A stretch of DNA of 64,000 nt, taken from NCBI GenBank assembly GCA_017591395.1, contig WEDG01002528.1, forward strand, positions 29,280 to 93,279, given 5' to 3'. Position numbers and translations under genes: made by a program. The DNA is from Schistocephalus solidus (taxonomy: Eukaryota > Platyhelminthes > Cestoda > Diphyllobothriidea > Diphyllobothriidae). This document shows, one piece after another, positions 1-11,220 of the stretch (positions are counted from its first letter, which is position 1; every line of letters starts with the position of its first letter). The notes under the pieces are model-generated. The model had not been told where the DNA came from and searched no databases. It was given only the letters and a program-made list of their open reading frames with translations.

Positions 1-356
1 GAACTGTCTGGACAGGGGGAGGGTAAATAGGTCGAACTAACGTTGATGGCATTAGTCACGGAGCTCGTATCAACTTCAGGAGGAACTGTGAGATGTCCGA
101 CACTGGCCAAGTGATTTGTCATTTGGACAGCTGGCGAAAATTTACGCGATGAGAGCGACAGACGAAATAATTGTCTTTGAAGCTCCCGAATGCCATCGTT
201 GTCAGCCGGAAAGTTCAAGACTTCCATTACAATGTCCTCTAGACGCATCAGAGCCATTTCAGAGAGACGGGTTTCATTTGTGAAGAGCTCTTTGTCGCCG
301 TTATGGACACGGGATTCTAACTTATTGAGAAAATCCCAAAAGTGGTTCACACTTTT
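1..356 (-). CDS. Partial host-gene exon, unidentified protein
   Basis: Reading the minus strand from 356 to the window edge gives 118 codons with no stop. The exon is preceded by a good 3' splice site (CTTTCCTTGCGCAG, with AG at 357-358) and begins on a complete codon (AAA AGT GTG AAC). The peptide is not low complexity. It begins KSVNHFWDFLNKLESR, then has a Leu/Arg-rich amphipathic stretch (LMRLEDIVMEVLNF, IRELQRQLFRLSL) and ends in a Ser/Thr/Pro-rich part. I do not recognise the family. The helical pattern suggests a soluble or scaffold-type protein, but that is inference. No convincing donor appears before the edge, so the exon probably continues outside the window. It has no transposon similarity and is the best-supported host coding sequence here. 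Confidence 0.65.
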
Positions 357-358
357 CT

Positions 359-835
359 GCGCAAGGAAAGCTCCCGCCTCCCCTTCGCTCTCCCCCCCCC
401 CTGGGCGAGGTAGACCTTGCGCAAATTAACCTGGAAGATAAGTGTTGTGAATTGAGGCGAATGTTCGAATACAAGGTGCATTTATAATTAGACACGACGA
501 AGGCTAATGGGCATTACCGGCAAAGACAAGGGAGACTGGGATGGCCATTTCTGGCTCATTATTCGTCGTCAGCCAGTCAGCCCCAAGGCAGAACATGTGA
601 GTGAGTTCCGTTAGCGATCAGTGAGCGTTCATTTACGAACGAAAGAAGGAAGTCTATTCAATCGGTGGAACCATTTCTTAATTCATCTGAGTTTTTGGAC
701 CCGTCAGGCGTGAAAGCGCTAACAAAAGAAGCAACATTTACAGGGAATAGATGACGGATTATCACAAGTGGCCGTCTACATCTAAGAAACGGGATACAGT
801 TTAAATTCTCAGCCCATACCAGAAGCGAAACACGC
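359..835. other. Non-coding stretch with a SINE-core fragment
   Basis: This would be intron or spacer upstream of the exon at 1-356. The only recognisable piece is at about 527-580, where the text AAGGGAGACTGG...CCATTTCTGGCT...CGTCAGCC matches the body of the SINE at 48659-48932. No reading frame is convincing. Confidence 0.4.
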
Positions 836-965
836 CGTGAATTGCTGGAAGCCTGAGCCTCCGATCAGAATTCAGTAAATTGACGCATCGATCGGATTCC
901 GGTATAAAAAACCCTACACAGTCACTTTCGGACTGATGTTAGTGATGTTTGATTGGCTACTACAC
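836..965 (+). mobile_element. Possible Penelope-like element 3' fragment
   Basis: The stretch starting AGCCTGAGCCTCCGATCAGAA and ending in GTGTTTGATTGG-like text recurs at 53186-53300 and 56563-56680, where it follows the GIY-YIG part of a Penelope-like element. Translated, it resembles that C-terminal tail with several stops. It is a short decayed relic. Confidence 0.45.
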
Positions 966-1971
966 CCTTTAACTGATGCTTATTTTTGCCTGTTTTTAAT
1001 TTTATTATACACGCTGTAACTTTCTTCGAGGGCATTTCAAGTGATCTAAAAGATCAGTTATGATATTGCACTTTCCTCGGCGTAAAATTAAATAGGTTCT
1101 GCGTGGTAGTATGGCCTGGAAGCAGTTAAAATTTCAAATTTGTTTTGTTTTTGGGAGGGATCTCAATTTTACAAGAGACAATTGACAGAAGCTAGATGGA
1201 CTATTTATGTCAGATGACCGAATGTTCGGCCGATACCGGAGCTGTTCGTTGACTGGGAAAGCCCAGCTTAATGCAAATAATTTTTCATTATTCCCCTCGT
1301 CCATTGGTTTTTTCTTTTAACTCGGTTGGCTGCTGAACCTTTAAAGTAACGACTACTGTCCTCCTCCTCCTTCTCCTCCTATTTTCTTCCGTCTAAAGAT
1401 TATATGCTCAGTTTTATTCCCCACTGCCCTTCTCCTACCCCCAAGGCCGACAGTCAATTAATGCGGGCTACCCTCCACCTCGCATCACTATTCTCATGCC
1501 CCCATTGTCAGCTGGCGAGACTATAGGAATTTGGAACACGCAGTGGTTTCCTGTTAGATATCCATCCAAATAACCTATTTCAACCTCAAGTTGATCATTA
1601 GATCAATGAATTTATCAGGCAGTCTTCAATGATTCATTTCTCTGTTGCTCCAGAACAATTGAAATCTGCACGTACAATAGCCACAAGACTGACGTAAGTT
1701 GGGGGTTTTTACGGATTGCGTCAGGAGTTCCCTTTTCGAGTGGCCCCCAAATGGCCCATGTGTCAAGTCTCACCCAGTACCGGAGTAAACATTCGCTACT
1801 ATTTACAATGGTGCATACTGGTTCCAAACAGGTAGCTGTATGTGCTCCATAGTTGACTATGAGCCGAAAAGTCGTTTCGGGTCCGGCTGGCTCAGCTTTT
1901 TCTCATCTCTTTTAAGGAGGAAAGAATTCGGTTGGAAATTTCAACATGCTGGCGATGGTTGTAATTGTGGC
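966..1971. other. Unassigned spacer
   Basis: This kilobase holds short pyrimidine-rich runs (about 1360-1385, CTCCTCCTCCTTC) and AT-rich text. I see no gene, repeat copy or RNA that I can support. A 70-codon open frame at 1615-1827 (-) is not distinguishable from chance. Confidence 0.3.
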
Positions 1972-2042
1972 GGCGCTGGTGGTGGTATAAATAGCAGTAG
2001 TGGTGGTGGTGGTGTTGGTAGTAGTAGTAGTAGTAGTAGTAT

Positions 2043-2082
<40 letters not shown>

Positions 2083-2084
2083 TT

Positions 2085-2128
<44 letters not shown>

Positions 2129-2131
2129 ATA

Positions 2132-2196
<65 letters not shown>

Positions 2197-2432
2197 GGTG
2201 GTGGTACTGGTTGTGGTGGTGGTGTTGGTGGCGGTGTTGGTGGTGGTGTTGATGCTGGTGCTGGTGGTGATGGTCGTGGTGGTGTTGGTAGTAGTAGTAG
2301 TTGTTGTTGTTGTTGTTGTTTTTGTTGTAACAGAACTGGTGGTGGTAGTGGTAGTGATGGTGGTGATGGTGGTTCTGGTGGTGCTGGTGTTGGTGTTGCT
2401 GGTTGTGGTGGTGGTAGTGCTGTTGCTATGCT
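1972..2432. repeat. Compound microsatellite (AGT)n then (GGT)n
   Basis: The block starts with interrupted GGT units, has a nearly pure AGT run at about 2019-2186, and continues as GGT/TGT/GAT triplets to about 2432. Open frames of serine, glycine, valine or leucine runs in all six frames here are by-products of the repeat and not genes. Confidence 0.95.
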
Positions 2433-3536
2433 GGTAATGATCACACTGCCTAACGTTTTGCCTCTCCTGTTTTTCAGATGGTAACTGTCGTAGAATTTAC
2501 CTTCAACTAAAAACTAGTTGGCACGCTCTTACGGTTTTTTGCCTCTTGCTATCAGTTCTCTCCATCTCCTCCTCCTCCTCCTCCTCCTCCTCCACCTTGT
2601 CGGCCTTCGTTTCGCTACTGACACAACCCCTGCCTGACAGGTTTCGGTTCTCTGCCGAAAACCGGTTCAACGCTGCCCGCTGCCCGTCTGCCCGAAAGTG
2701 GAGTGTTTTAACTGCCGTCACTACTGTTCCCCCTACCCCAACCTTGCCCTGTCCTGCAAATATTTCCTTTGGTAAGCCTCTTTTCTGCTTTACAGACCGA
2801 ACGCCGGGTGTCGTTTCCTCAAGCCTATTTTCGCCTACTAAAATGATGGAGAATAATCAACAGGCGTGCACAAAAAGGAAGCAAGCAAGAATAATAATCA
2901 TTAATATTATAAGAAGATGGCATATTATCGTAAATTAAATTTTAACCAATAGTAAATACAAGTCAGATGGTAGGCCCATCATAAATAGTGCTAGTTGATC
3001 TCAGAAGTAGAAGGTCAATTAATGCAGTGGCCTTCTGGTACATAGATCATGCTTCTTTCAGTCAATCCCTCCGATTTTTTTATGAAGGCTATCATTTGAA
3101 AATTATCGAGTGAGCTTCCGAATCTCCGAAAACCTCTCGATTTCTGCCTAATAATCACTGGAAATTTTATAACTGCTGAGCCACGGGAAAAGACGCCAGG
3201 CTGCTGATAATCACGATAAAATAAGTATCGCACACTACTGAACTCCAATTTGTTTAAAACTGAGTCATCATTTTTTTATTCTTTTCATTCAGCAATGCAA
3301 ACTGTCAATTTCAACTGAGGAAAGTGATTAACTGATTATCTTTAAATAAACTATCTTCTTCGTTTGGCGACGGTAATTTGGTGACCTCGTCTATTGACAG
3401 TGAGAACAAGGCGTCTTTAAAGAAAATAGATTGCTCACATTAGCTCGTAATCTCAAGAATAATAAAATACGCTCTTTCTGCTTACGCTGGGCAATGTTTA
3501 GAAGTTGTGGGTTTATAATTTCGTCTATTAAGCCGG
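2433..3536. other. Unassigned spacer with a short CTC run
   Basis: A short (CTC)n run sits at 2567-2593. The rest is AT-rich unique sequence. Two open frames (2546-2938 + and 3015-3248 -) show no domain, motif or codon pattern that I recognise. Confidence 0.3.
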
Positions 3537-5020
3537 GATAGTTTGACCGTAGATTTCGACGAGCTCCACCGTATGCTCCACAATAGAGTTGTGCATGGAC
3601 GGTGACTTGCGCGTGATTTAGTTTAAAGAGTTAGTAGACTTGCGCTGCATCTACCGCACTCTCACCTCCTCCACCACATATGCATGGAGTCATGAAAAAG
3701 TCAAGAAGAACGGATATGGGAGAGGGCTCAGGCGGCTGGTGCGGCCGGAGCCACCGCTGGGCGTACCACCATACCTTGATCGGATCCCACGGAGTGGGAG
3801 TGCCATAAAGGCCCATTAACAAGGAGCTATTGCAGCCTGAATCTCAGTCCACCAGTCAGCCACTACACACAAAACACACATTGGGATGACTACGCGGTCC
3901 GAGTTATCCCGTCAGTTGGCAACCTTCCGAGCCACGGCTTTTAGCGCACCGTGATAGTGTCAAGGGCGTTAGATTGTTTATAGTGAGGAAGATGCACTGG
4001 GCTGTCGACCTCACTCTCTCCCCCACCCCAACAATCAGCCCACCGTCCAAGGCAGTCAGTTGTGTGATGTGGGAGTTGGCGAATTTGCTGACGGGTCGGC
4101 GTACCCGTCTTCGAGGGCCACAGCTCGACCTGGCCCCCATAACGCACATACCAGGATTCAGTAAATCAGGAACCATCGCCGTCTGACTCCCAGTTAACTG
4201 GTCAGCCACTCGACACACACAGCACATACACTGGGTCGATGGCGTAGTCTTATGTAAGCCTCAGACTGGCAGATTTCCAAGCCACGGTTTCTAGGACAAC
4301 ATCATATGCAGGTACGTGATGATGGTGAGGGTTTTGTCTTGTATTGGTGTTGGTATTGTTCGCTGATGTAGCTTAGTCTCCGGTGGTTTACCGCAGGTTG
4401 TCGTTGAGGCGCATGTGTCCTAATAGGCCCATGCGGTGTGTAAATGTGTGGGAGTAGTGAGGGCAGTGGAGGCGGTCACGTCGACTGCATGTCGGACCTT
4501 CAGGCACTGGTTAACCAGCCTCCGTGCGATGGATTCGCAGGTGACCGACCAGGCCGATGCTTGATTTGAAGTTGCTGGCGCAGTGTGGGCAGGAGAAATC
4601 AGGAGAGGCTGGGGGATGTCATTCATGGTAGTGGGGGTGGCAGTGGCGGTAAAAATGGCAGGAGCGGAGGATGTGCATTGGGTATCGGCGTTGTTGGCAT
4701 TGCGATGAATTCCGCTGTCATGGATGCGCATGTGACCGAATAGGCCCATTCGATGAGTGAATGCGCGAGGACCGTGAGGGCAGTGGAAAAGGCGATCTCT
4801 GTTGTGTGTTGGTGCTCCAGGCACTGGTTCACCGGTCTCTGTACGATGGATTTGCATGTGACCGACCAGGCCGATGCAAGAGATTAATGTGCGGTCGCAA
4901 TGAGGTTAGTTTATGAGAGAGTCCCCATCGCTGGTGATGGTGGTGGTGGTAGTGGTGGTGGTGGTGGTGGTGGTGGTGTCGGTGGTGTTGGTGGTGATGG
5001 TGGTGGTGGTGGTGGATGAG
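3537..5020 (-). mobile_element. RTE-like element copy A: zinc-finger array plus 3'UTR, 5' truncated
   Basis: Read on the minus strand this is the end of the RTE-like family seen in full at 14728-19560. Finger sequences of the type HCPHGPRAFTHRMGLFGHMRIH run from about 4915 to 4400 and are split by a frameshift near 4600. One finger has lost its second cysteine (CPHG). A 3'UTR of about 850 bp follows, ending at 3537 with the family terminus (plus-strand text GATAGTTTGACC). The linker upstream of the fingers has grown into a GGT/CCA microsatellite at about 4935-5016. No endonuclease or RT is left. Confidence 0.85.
4935..5016. repeat. (GGT)n microsatellite inside RTE copy A
   Basis: About 80 bp of GGT with GAT and GTT interruptions. 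It lies exactly where other RTE copies encode a Ser/Thr-rich linker built from ACC/CCA codons (for example 27730-27770), so the array seems to have expanded from element sequence. Confidence 0.9.
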
Positions 5021-5607
5021 GACTAGGCATCCGACAATTGTTACTTCCTTGAAAAGCGTACATACCCTGGTTAAATACAAAATGTTTAGTTGCAATACTT
5101 TTATTAGCAAGGGAAAGGTAGACCGTATCATCTAACAAGTGCATCCACGATCCGATGTAACGTCGGGAAATAAATGCCAAAATCACAGATCACACGTGCT
5201 TCCGGCCTTCGACCAGCCTTCTTCTCAAGTTAGCTAATTCAGCTTTCAGGGAATCCAGTAGTATTTAATGTCACCTTACTACAATTACTTCGTCCGATTT
5301 AGGCTTGGAGCCTGACTGGGTTGGTATGTTGATGTTTATTCGTTGTTCACACCATTGTCAATAATAAAGAGATTTCTAAACCATAATTCAGTGAGGTAGA
5401 ATCCAGAGAGCATATATTATCGTGGCAGAAGAGAATACACAAGCATTTGGGAATAAGCCCCGCGAAGCCGTCACCCGATAGACAGTTCATCAGAGGAGTG
5501 GCCACAGTGGGATAGAAACCCGATATATTACATGTGGCCCTGTCCTCAATTCCAGGAGAAGTTAGGGTAAGGACACGGGAATAGGGCCCCGTTGGAATTT
5601 GGCGCAG
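5021..5607. other. Unassigned spacer
   Basis: Unique sequence with no recognised repeat. An 88-codon open frame at 5347-5613 (-) has ordinary composition but no motif, and overlaps the edge of the next RTE fragment, so I do not call it. Confidence 0.3.
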
Positions 5608-6065
5608 GGCCACCCGACAATGTCAACTGCATGCTCCCCAGAAGGGTGGTGCAGGGAAGAGAACTCTTGCTGGATTATAGTGAGAGCAGACTTTCGAGGC
5701 AGCTACCTCACTCTCTGTTTCGCTCCCTTACCTCGGCATGGTGTCGAGACAGAGTCAAGCAGACTGGAGGTGGGCGAGGGTGCAGGCCCACGCACCACAA
5801 CCAAGAAAACAACTACAGCAGGGAGGAGGAGGAGCTCGGATCCCAGCGCTGCGGGGCTGCCATAAAGGCCACATTAGGAAAGCACCATTGCAGTCTGCAA
5901 CTTAGTCCGCCAGTCAGACGCTCCGCACAGACGCACGCCCTGGGCTGACCGTGCGGTCCGTGTTTTCTCGTCAGTTTGCAACCTCCCAAGCCATGGCTTT
6001 TAGCGTACCGAGACGGCTTTAAGCACGTCGGATTGTTTACAGTGAGGAAAATGCATCCTGTTTGC
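5608..6065 (-). mobile_element. RTE-like 3'UTR fragment B
   Basis: Plus-strand text such as CATAAAGGCCACATTAG, CCATTGCAGTCTGCAACTTAG and AAGCCATGGCTTTTAGCG matches the 3'UTR of the RTE-like family in reverse orientation. The terminal 12 bases are degenerate (CGACAATGTCAACTG). This is a 5'-truncated, old insertion without coding sequence. Confidence 0.75.
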
Positions 6066-6690
6066 CTGTGTCCAACAGGCACTGACAACGGTCAGGCATT
6101 ATGATATAACGTCAGAAGGAGCTAGAAATATAAGAATGAAGTGTTAGCAAGTAAATTACACGTGGCTTGTTCATAATCCGCAACAGGGCACTTAAATGAG
6201 CACGGACTCGGGCAACGATAAGAAAGTATCAAAAAAAAATCTTCATTGATAAAACAGGATAAGTAGTGATAACTGAATATAAGTTAGTCAGGTGTACAAA
6301 AATAGTCACTCAGACGGCTAAATTAAAAATTCAGTACAATCTTATCAGCACGCTATCTAGTTATATTTGAATTTACTTCGTACAAATAGCAAATAAAAGT
6401 TTAAATTCCTGACATATAAAAATCACTACATCTTAAGCAAATATATACCTTAAGCTTTCTCATACACAAACGTAGTCACATACAGAAATTTCTTAGCGTT
6501 TACAGGCACACGGTAACTGACTGTCAGTTTCTTTAGCTATTCAGTTGAAGCAGTTACCGGGATGTGGATGATGCAGTCAGGTAAATTCCTAGCCGGATGA
6601 GGCCATGTAGGTGGATAACAACACTAACCTCTCTCCATTCTTAACATGATGTCGTGGGAAGACACAGTCAAATAAACCTCTTGACGTCGG
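6066..6690. other. Unassigned AT-rich spacer
   Basis: AT-rich unique sequence with A-runs near 6230. I see no open frame, repeat or RNA gene here. Confidence 0.35.
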
Positions 6691-6694
6691 CTCT

Positions 6695-7047
6695 TCAAAT
6701 GAAACGGATCAGACTCAACTCAAACACCTGTCCGACAGAGAAGCACTTGCGATGTCCAAGGTCTGCTGCGGAACTACTGTTGAAACGTAGGGCCAGTAAA
6801 CTTCTTGTTCCAGCTATTGCCTCTTTCGCTTCTTCTAAAGGCGAAGTTACCTGAATGGAGTCGATCAACTGTCCGTTAACCTCGAAGATATCGAGGATGC
6901 TATCCGCGGAGGTGAACAGTACCACTTTTTCTGCACTCAGGGGTAAACCAACAGTCACAGGATTGGTTATCTTCGTTAAGCGGTCGGCAGTTATCTCTCC
7001 CCTGACGCTGATGGCTTTCGGTTCAAATATTTGTATGAATTTTTGGA
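6695..7047 (-). CDS. Candidate host exon, beta-sheet-rich unidentified protein
   Basis: On the minus strand an open frame runs from an AG acceptor (AAAGGCTCAG, AG at 7048-7049) for about 116 codons to a TGA at 6695. The peptide is not low complexity and alternates hydrophobic residues as beta strands do (for example VVLFTSADSILDIFEVNGQL), followed by a helical EEAKEAIAGTRSLLALRF. Two in-frame donor sites could end the exon: CAG|GTAACT after 6851 and ACAG|GTGTTT after 6728. Both leave phase 0, which matches the phase-0 start of the exon at 1-356, so the two could belong to one minus-strand gene with an intron of about 6.4 kb. I cannot name the family. Alternatively it is a terminal exon ending at the TGA, or a chance frame. 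Confidence 0.45.
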
Positions 7048-7049
7048 CT

Positions 7050-7592
7050 GAGCCTTTAAAACTTTATTTCGAATGATTGAATCGACTGAAGCTAAAAAGT
7101 TGAAAGTTAAAAACCGTAGTATTTACTCAAAACCTCACGGGGGCCGCAGGGGGACCCACCGATAATCCGAACCCTCGTTGCGACAGAATATAGGCGAAAC
7201 ACGGGTGGGGGCTTTTACCTAACCTCTAAGCTCTCAATAGGATAAATTCTGCAATAAAATAAAATTTTCCTTCGTGAGCACATATCGTTGAGATAGTGCA
7301 GCTTCATCAATTTCATGTCCCGATTCAGAATCAGCGCCCACCCATGGCCTTCCAAAACCAACTAGCCAAAAATGGTTTGATATTGGCTAATGGCCACACT
7401 GAGGCTACGTGCAGACTTGACTGCCAACATACAGGCATGTGACAGATGTTGACGGCAACTTCATATCACGTTATTTACTGCACCAGTTCTCATGCCAGAC
7501 CGGTCATACTCGGACTGAAGATGGGTAGAGGAGATAGGGAAAAGAGAGCGAGAGAGAGAGAGTGAGAGAGAGAGAGTGAACTCGCCATTCAT
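7050..7592. other. Spacer with a short GA-rich microsatellite
   Basis: Holds a GAGA run at about 7547-7580 just before the next RTE fragment. Text near 7160-7220 (AATCCGAACCC, GCGACAGAATATAGGCGAAA) recurs loosely at 8920-8970, which hints at a further old dispersed repeat. No gene is seen. Confidence 0.35.
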
Positions 7593-7762
7593 GACAGTTT
7601 GACCGTCGTAGCTTCGGCAACTAACACCGTTGGCAGTACAGCAGGATTGTTCAGGGACGGTGACTAAGGCTGTATTATAGTTAGAGCAGAGTTTCGCTGC
7701 ACCTGCCTCAATCTGTCTCCCAATCCCCAATCTGGACCCGGTGTCAAGACAGTGTCTATAAA
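7593..7762 (-). mobile_element. RTE-like 3'-end fragment C1
   Basis: Starts with the family terminus in reverse (GACAGTTTGACCGTCG) and continues with 3'UTR text for about 165 bp. It then meets a second terminus at 7764, so two 3'-end fragments are stacked head to tail. Confidence 0.65.
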
Positions 7763-7763
7763 C

Positions 7764-8300
7764 GACATGCCGACCGTTGGTTTCGACTATGTCGACCGTA
7801 TTCTCCACAGGAGGGTTTTGCATGGACGGTGACCTGCGCATGGATTAGTTTAAAGTGATAGTAGCCTGGCGCTGCAGCTACCACACTCTTTCCTCCTCCT
7901 TCACCTGAGCCCGGTGTCATGACAGAGTCACGAAGAGCGGAGGCGGGAGAAGACGCAGGTGGTTGGCGTGGCCGGAGCCGCCTCTGAGCGTGCCGCCACA
8001 CCTGGCTCGGATTCTACGTAGTGGGAGTGTCATTAAGGCCAAATAAATATGGAGCCATTGCAGCCTGACTCTCAGTCCACCAGTCAGCCCCTCCACACAA
8101 AACACACACTGGGCTGACCACGCGGTCGGAGTTATCCCGTCAGTTGGCAACCTTTCATGCCACGGCTTTTAGCGCAGCGTGATAGTTTCAAGCCTGTCAG
8201 ATTTTTTATAGTGAGAAAGATGTGCTGGGCTTTTACCTCACTTTCTATTCCCATTCTCAGTACCCAGCCACCGTACGAGTTGGTCAATGCCCATACACAG
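7764..8300 (-). mobile_element. RTE-like 3'UTR fragment C2
   Basis: Reverse-orientation 3'UTR from its terminus (GACATGCCGACCGTTGG) through the motifs CTCACTCT-like, CATTGCAGCCTGACTCTC and GCCACGGCTTTTAGCGCA to about 8300. There is no coding part. Short open frames on either strand here are read-through of UTR. Confidence 0.75.
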
Positions 8301-8329
8301 GGTATTCGGTGTATTCCTCATTATGTCAA

Positions 8330-8790
8330 CTCAAATGTGTTGAACGACTATGTCCACCGTGTGTCGCAGACAAGGTGGGTGCAGCATCGGTGATTTACGC
8401 GTCAAGTAATTTAAAGGGATAACAGACTTGCACACTATCTCCCTCTCGTCTGTCACCCACCCTACTCCGGTGTCAATTCAGATTCAGGACGACCAGAGGT
8501 GGGATCGGGTACGGTCAGCCCAACCACGTGAGCCCTCTTGTGCCTGGTTCGCGCAAGGTGGATCAGGTTATCACAGAGCCAAAAGGGGCAGTTCGGATCC
8601 CATCTGAGTGGAAGTGTCATATAGGCTACTTTCAGAAGGGGCATTTGCAGTCTGACTCCCAATTCTAAAGGGGCCCAAGTTATCTCATCAGCTGACAGAC
8701 TTCCAAGCCACGACTTTTATCCCGTCGTGATAGAGTCAAGCGCTTCATATTTTTTAATAGTGCGTTCAACCACAGGAGTCTGGCTCACAC
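8330..8790 (-). mobile_element. RTE-like 3'UTR fragment C3, diverged
   Basis: A more diverged copy of the same 3'UTR in reverse orientation, recognisable by TGGAAGTGTCATATAGGC, CATTTGCAGTCTGACTCC and AAGCCACGACTTTTATCC. It lies directly after C2, making a run of three fragments in one orientation. Confidence 0.6.
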
Positions 8791-9779
8791 TGTCTTCCCT
8801 TTTCTGTTCACCAGTTTACTGTCCGAGACCCTCCGTCAGCTGGGTCTGGAGGCACTAAAAAGAATAACATGGAAACTGAAAATCATCTAACAGAACGCAC
8901 ATGGGTAACGCTAGAGGGCTCACTCATGAACCGAACCCCTCGCAGCTGCGTCATGCAGCGGCAGAATATCGGCGAAAGGTGCATGCCTGGGCGTGATTAA
9001 AAATAGCAGATGGCACTAGCTATCGCGGCTAGGAAAACTGCCATCTGGCAAGGCACCTCTATTATCCCTTGTAGCAAGGCTCAGACTTTAGTGGCTCCTT
9101 CTTAATGGCACTTCTGACCTATGCGACGCACAGAGACGACGCCTCTGCGTTAAGTCACCTTCTGAGCCAAATCTCCTCTTCGGTTGAAATGACGCGGAGA
9201 GGCCACTAACCCATAGGAGATTTAAAAGGGACACAGAATGAGATTAAGGAGGCACCTTTTTTCGCCACAAACAGTCTCCGGATGCTGCATGATTCACTTT
9301 AAGTTGTGGCTCTGAAGGCCGACAGTTGGTAGCCTGACTCGATCGAAAACAAGCCTAAGGGTCAGACTGTAATGTTCCCCTCTCTTTGGGGCACTGTCCT
9401 TCATTTGGAATTTGGAGTCTCAGCAGCAAAGTTGGTTATGTGTGGAGATAGAGATCGTGTTGGGTGTGACACGCGCAGACGGGCTGTTTGGTTAAGACAG
9501 CTACTACACTCGGGCACATACGCGCCTTTTGACTCCACATTGTCCTCTCAACGAGCTGGACGTGGGAAGAGACGAAAACACGCGGGAAGAGTGGGGCGAC
9601 TAACAATTGAGATGACAGTGGGCCAAACAGCCGCCTAATCGTTACGCCAAGAATCGACACCGGTAAGGAGATCACGGACATTGGCGGATCGATTACAGAC
9701 CAACAATAAAGCATCACATTAAATACTAGCGCCAACGATGAAAGTGTGTGCTGTTAATTATTATAGGTACGTGGCAGCC
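8791..9779. other. Unassigned spacer
   Basis: Contains the loose repeat mentioned for 7160-7220 at about 8920-8970 and a possible RTE 3'UTR scrap near 9095-9115 (GGCTCCTTCTTAATGGCAC). Open frames at 9372-9735 overlap on both strands and show no motif. Confidence 0.3.
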
Positions 9780-9905
9780 TGGCACGAGAGGTCTATAAAT
9801 ACTGCGCTCCTTTTGTGTGTATTGCCCTTTTCTGGGACTGTCTCTGATGGTGGGTTCGAGTGAGAATCTGAAACGTCAGATTAATAAACTTCTTATTCCA
9901 ACTTA
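9780..9905 (+). repeat. Dispersed repeat Y, copy 1
   Basis: Ends with GAGAATCTGAAACGTCAG then TTAATAAACTTCTTATTCC. Shorter relatives are at 10300-10372 and 11880-11975. The shared ATAAACTTCTT-like end suggests the 3' end of a retroelement, perhaps Penelope-like, but the class is not proven. Confidence 0.45.
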
Positions 9906-9965
9906 AAGTCGTGGATTGGATGGCTGCCGATTGACGAGATAAGGCTGGGCCCTAAAGATGAGAAG

Positions 9966-10045
9966 TCAAGCTGCAATGACTCCTTCTTACTGTGGCGTAT
10001 ATGGCACTTCCGAGTCTGGTTCATCGTGTGCAAACCAGCTCATGT
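9966..10045 (+). mobile_element. Small RTE-like 3'UTR scrap
   Basis: GCTGCAATGACTCCTTCTTA and the following ATGGCACTTCC match the plus-oriented 3'UTR at 46790-46840. It is about 80 bp and too short to say more. Confidence 0.4.
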
Positions 10046-10299
10046 GAGGCACGCGTAGAGGGACCGTTTAATCTTGTGAGACACTACGACAGATTCCACC
10101 TCCAGTCGCCCAGACACTCTTGGGCCCCCTGGCCCAGTTGGGTGCGAGAGGAGAGAGTGCAGCAGCTGGACCGAAATTCTGTTATCAAGGATTAATTTCT
10201 TTATTCGTCTGACGTGATTTTCTGCAAAATCATAACGAGAAAGAATACTGCCGAAAGCTACCGATAGGACCAAATATGCCTGTTCCAGGAAGCAGTTAA

Positions 10300-10372
10300 G
10301 AAGATTAAAAAGACGTGATGGGTTCGAGTGAGAATCCGAAAAATCAGGCAAATTAATTTCTTATTCTAGCAG
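10300..10372 (+). repeat. Dispersed repeat Y, copy 2
   Basis: Shares GTGATGGGTTCGAGTGAGAA and TTCTTATTC with copy 1 at 9780-9905. A 103-codon minus frame at 10040-10351 runs through this repeat, so I do not treat it as a gene, although its peptide looks less random than most here. Confidence 0.4.
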
Positions 10373-10549
10373 TTACCTATTTTTCTTCTGAACCTCCGAT
10401 CGTTTGTTCTGTACAATGTATTTGAATGTTTAAGGCATTCAAACTAAATGGGGAGAAATGCGTACTCATTAAGTAGTCATTATTAGCAAATTGTAATTTT
10501 TGCGGACGACCGGAAATTAACTCATTCGAAGACCGGCATTCTGTTGTGA

Positions 10550-10744
10550 CTGAAATGACCAGTCTTATAATTCCACTTACGTTACCCTTTCTAATACAAA
10601 ACGCATTTTAGAACTTTGATCAACATTTCATGAGATCAGTCACTAAGAGTATCTCATGAAACACCTCGTTAACTTTTCAAATATGGTTTCGCGTCGAAAG
10701 GATTACTCATTTAAAGCCACTATGGCTTTTGAGAAACTTTTGGA
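10550..10744. repeat. Left direct repeat flanking CR1-like 3' fragment
   Basis: About 190 bp (from around GACCAGTCTTATAATTCC to CTTTTGGACG) recurs at 11215-11434 on the other side of the CR1-like fragment. By hand count about 27 of 172 aligned positions differ. The repeat ends exactly where the CR1-like fragment begins. Confidence 0.7.
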
Positions 10745-10745
10745 C

Positions 10746-11220
10746 GAGGGCTTGCATTCTCCCATTATTCCCATGCTGGGGTCCTCGAGGTCTCGATGCT
10801 TAACTTATTTACACACCTTGGTGACACCGTGAGTATTCGCATCAGCTGGACCTGGCGTCCGTCGTCCATGAGGTGTATGAACGTTATCCCCTGGTTCGAA
10901 CCGCAATGGACCGAGGATGATCTGGACATCTATTTCAACCTTTGAAATCCCTCAACGGACGCTGCAATCAGCAATGGAGCATCATGTGACATCCGAAATG
11001 CCCCCGTTGGACCCCTCCCCAAGGGCGACAGTTTTTTTCTCCTAAATATCACCGGGAGTTTTTTTCACTGTCTGCTCTTTTTCAACTTTGTTCCACTATG
11101 TTGGCCTCGCCAACATATCGAGATACTATTTTTTGATACCACAACTCGTATGTACAAATAGGGAATTCAAAGGTGACTCACCTACATCTCCCTCAAATAT
11201 ACTGATACTGATACTGACCA
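10746..11220 (+). mobile_element. CR1-like 3'UTR fragment, 5' truncated
   Basis: About 475 bp matching the 3'UTR of the CR1-like element at 40009-40489, at roughly 8 percent divergence by hand count. It starts GGGCTTGCATTCTCCCATT and ends in the family tail of repeated ACTGAT units (ATACTGATACTGATACTG). It carries no coding sequence. Both flanks are the long direct repeat described separately. Confidence 0.85.

Noticed and set aside
6695..7076. Plus-strand frames at 6654-6854 and 6855-7076
   Set aside because: They are the antisense of the better minus-strand frame; their peptides lack the periodic hydrophobic pattern seen on the other strand.
10040..10351. 103-codon minus-strand frame as a gene
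   Set aside because: It runs through dispersed repeat Y and has no splice sites or motif that I could support.
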